Source of the DNA: Rhodoferax sp.
GTDB lineage: Bacteria > Pseudomonadota > Gammaproteobacteria > Burkholderiales > Burkholderiaceae_C
Direction: 5' to 3'
Assembly: GCA_018882485.1 (NCBI GenBank)
Contig: VERU01000141.1
Span: 1-6,794 of the forward strand
Length of the DNA stretch: 6,794 bases
Part shown: one piece after another, positions 6,226 through 6,794 of the stretch
Numbering within the stretch: the stretch's first letter is position 1
How the letters are laid out: each line of letters starts with the position of its first letter
Position numbers and translations under genes: made by a program
Notes under the pieces: model-generated
Databases searched by the model: none
What the model was told of the DNA's origin: nothing
Seen by the model: the letters and a program-made list of their open reading frames with translations, nothing else

Positions 6226-6794
6226 TCAATAGTCGGCCTCTGCGATGTGCATCAGTGCGTTGCGGTTGCGCACAACGAGTCCACCGGCTTCGATACGGAT
6301 GGATTCTTCGCGCTCCATGGTCTTGAGCTCCTGGTTGACGCGCTGGCGTGATGCGCCCAGCAGGTGGGCGAGTTCTTCCTGCGCGAGTTGCAGGCCGATT
6401 CGGATCTCGTGGCCGTCGCTGAGCGATGGGATGCCATAGCTTCTGACCAGGTGCAACAATTGCTTGGCCAGCCGGGCTCTCAGGGGCAGGGTATTCAGAT
6501 CTTCCACCAGACCATAGAGCTGCCGAATCCGCCGCGCCTGCAACCGGAGCAACGCATCGTACAGTTCCGCGTGCTGGGCCAGGATCTTGAACAAGTCTGC
6601 TTTGGCAACACACAGCAATGTGGTCTGCCCATGGGCATAGGCATCGTGGGTTCTCCGGTCGCCGTCGAAGATCGATACGTCGCCGAACCAGATGCCCGGC
6701 TCCACGTAGGTGAGGGTGATCTGCTTGCCGGAGATCGAGGTCGAACTGACCCGGACCGCGCCCTGAGCGCAGGCGAACCAGTCTTCGGGAGGGT
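6226..6794 (-). CDS. Crp/Fnr-family transcriptional regulator (5' end outside window)
   Basis: The last 188 residues of a Crp/Fnr-type DNA-binding regulator; the start lies beyond the right edge. Visible residues 1-65 are the second half of a cyclic-nucleotide-binding beta-barrel. They include the GxV strand (11-13) and EPGIWFGDVSIFDGDRRTH (31-49), the phosphate-binding cassette with GD in place of GE and an Arg-Thr pair (47-48). That pair is compatible with nucleotide binding but does not show which ligand. A dimerisation helix follows (about 66-100), then a winged helix-turn-helix (about 134-176) with LAQEELAHLLGASRQRVNQEL as its core. No FNR-type cysteine cluster is seen in the visible part, though such a cluster would lie in the missing N-terminus. 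A GTG at 6705 is in frame but falls inside the barrel and is not the real start. The regulator is the first visible gene of the probable operon with the kinase and dehydrogenase and may control it. Confidence 0.9.
   Translation of the reverse strand, partial: PPEDWFACAQGAVRVSSTSISGKQITLTYVEPGIWFGDVSIFDGDRRTHDAYAHGQTTLLCVAKADLFKILAQHAELYDALLRLQARRIRQLYGLVEDLNTLPLRARLAKQLLHLVRSYGIPSLSDGHEIRIGLQLAQEELAHLLGASRQRVNQELKTMEREESIRIEAGGLVVRNRNALMHIAEADY

Noticed and set aside
5410..6351. Long plus-strand open frame (313 codons)
   Set aside because: It is antisense to the phosphotransferase, which has clear kinase motifs, and its translation is rich in His, Arg, Gln and Val with no recognisable domain; it is a GC-rich shadow frame.
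6226..6705. Complete 159-residue regulator starting at GTG 6705
   Set aside because: The frame stays open to the window edge and the 29 upstream codons encode more of the cyclic-nucleotide-binding barrel, so the gene is cut by the window rather than short.
1..6794. tRNA, rRNA, CRISPR array, insertion sequence or attachment site
   Set aside because: No repeated spacer pattern, transposase, cloverleaf or terminal inverted repeat was seen; nearly all of the sequence is accounted for by the five genes.

Overview
The window (6,794 bases, GC-rich, densely coding) looks like ordinary chromosome from a proteobacterium, most likely a betaproteobacterium. The evidence is protein style and gene content: an MSHA-type pilus locus, a DUF3391/HD-GYP protein and an ACAD10/11-type lipid-catabolism pair. 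Taxonomy is an inference; no rRNA or tRNA is present to confirm it. I found no mobile element, CRISPR array or structural RNA.

Left part (1-2372, minus strand): two genes of an MSHA-type (type IV-like) pilus system. The first to be transcribed is an ExeA/MshM-like AAA ATPase with a transmembrane segment and a SPOR-like C-terminus (960-2372). Its stop codon is fused (TGATG) to the start of an MshL-like secretin lipoprotein (1-960), which runs off the left edge before its pore-forming domain.

Middle (2373-3781): a 164-base divergent promoter region, then a plus-strand HD-GYP c-di-GMP phosphodiesterase with all the metal-binding and GYP residues expected of an active enzyme. Its position back to back with the pilus genes suggests, but does not prove, a link between c-di-GMP turnover and pilus function.

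Right part (3804-6794, minus strand): a probable operon of three genes in the order Crp/Fnr-family regulator (5' end missing), APH-fold phosphotransferase and acyl-CoA dehydrogenase. The last two correspond to the two halves of mammalian ACAD10/ACAD11 and to LvaA/LvaC of Pseudomonas levulinate catabolism. The most likely role is breakdown of 4-hydroxyacyl-CoA: the kinase phosphorylates the 4-hydroxyl group and the dehydrogenase-fold enzyme removes phosphate and isomerises towards 3-hydroxyacyl-CoA for beta-oxidation. The operon converges on the HD-GYP gene with only 22 bases between stop codons.

Every gene belongs to a recognisable family, so I do not see a clearly undescribed system. The points most worth a second look are the split ACAD10/11 pair with its adjacent regulator, the ATPase-SPOR fusion beside the secretin, and the divergent arrangement of pilus and c-di-GMP genes.
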